Assembly: GCA_009885185.1 (NCBI GenBank) | Contig: VFLF01000140.1 | Location: 1-7,003, forward strand | DNA from: Nitrosomonadales bacterium | Lineage (GTDB): Bacteria > Pseudomonadota > Gammaproteobacteria > Burkholderiales > SG8-41 | Direction of reading: 5' to 3' | Length of the DNA stretch: 7,003 nucleotides | Shown: one piece after another, positions 6,927 to 7,003 of the stretch | How positions within the stretch are numbered: position 1 is the stretch's first letter | Layout of the letters: each line of letters starts with the position of its first letter | Translations under genes and position numbers: made by a program | Notes under the pieces: generated by a model | What the model saw: only the letters and a program-made list of their open reading frames with translations | Databases searched by the model: none | Told to the model about the DNA's origin: nothing

Positions 6927-6940
6927 CCTTTAACTTAACC

Positions 6941-6947
6941 GGGAGGA
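6941..6947 (+). promoter_or_regulatory. Strong Shine-Dalgarno site before the alpha/beta hydrolase
   Basis: GGGAGGA, 3 nt before the ATG at 6951 (core GGAGG ends 4 nt before it). It is the strongest ribosome-binding site in the window and fixes the start of the truncated last gene. Confidence 0.7.
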
Positions 6948-6950
6948 ACC

Positions 6951-7003
6951 ATGCCATACGCAAAATCAGGTGATGTGAATCTGTATTACGAAGAAACCGG
7001 CAA
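6951..7003 (+). CDS. Alpha/beta hydrolase, N-terminal fragment (runs off the window)
   Basis: An ATG after a strong ribosome-binding site opens a frame of 17 full codons, MPYAKSGDVNLYYEETG, continuing past the window edge. The pattern G-x-x-x-LYYEETG is the usual first two strands of alpha/beta hydrolases of the enol-lactonase/haloperoxidase type, in which a PxVxxHG oxyanion segment normally follows. Such cytosolic serine hydrolases cleave esters, lactones or C-C bonds. It lies 24 bp after the MmgE/PrpD stop and is presumably co-transcribed. The catalytic Ser, Asp and His are outside the window, so only the fold is suggested. Confidence 0.65.
   Translation, partial: MPYAKSGDVNLYYEETG

Overview
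The window is a GC-rich, tightly packed bacterial catabolic locus of seven genes, two of them cut by the window edges. Two genes encode Bug/TctC-type periplasmic solute-binding proteins, a family strongly expanded in Betaproteobacteria (Burkholderiales such as Bordetella, Cupriavidus and Achromobacter). This, the GC-rich codon use and a GTAG-type REP doublet suggest a proteobacterium, probably a betaproteobacterium. The lineage is inferred from gene content, not from a marker gene.

Layout: two gene sets diverge from a 92-bp intergenic region (4467-4558). Leftward, on the minus strand, come an MmgE/PrpD-family protein (4466-3096), a Bug/TctC solute receptor (3026-2052), a second MmgE/PrpD protein (1925-570) and a hydantoinase/dihydropyrimidinase-like amidohydrolase (551 to beyond base 1). 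Rightward, on the plus strand, come another Bug/TctC receptor (4559-5533), a third MmgE/PrpD protein (5583-6926) and the first codons of an alpha/beta hydrolase (6951 to beyond 7003). Gaps are short (18-125 bp), so each arm is probably an operon. No stretch over 300 bp lacks a gene.

The two arms carry parallel modules: Bug receptor, then MmgE/PrpD protein, then a hydrolase. The leftward arm has an extra MmgE/PrpD gene in front. A plausible reading is capture of one or more organic (poly)carboxylates, or of cyclic amides/imides, in the periplasm, with hydrolysis and dehydratase/decarboxylase/epimerase-type chemistry inside the cell. The substrate cannot be read from the sequence. No membrane subunits of a tripartite tricarboxylate transporter and no regulator gene lie in the window.

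Three things stand out. An inverted pair of GTAG-headed REP palindromes (a REPIN-like element) lies between the left-arm Bug and PrpD genes. A perfect 8-bp dyad in the divergent intergenic region is a candidate operator. The three MmgE/PrpD paralogs show stepwise loss of the family's catalytic residues, and the 570-1925 protein lacks most of them.
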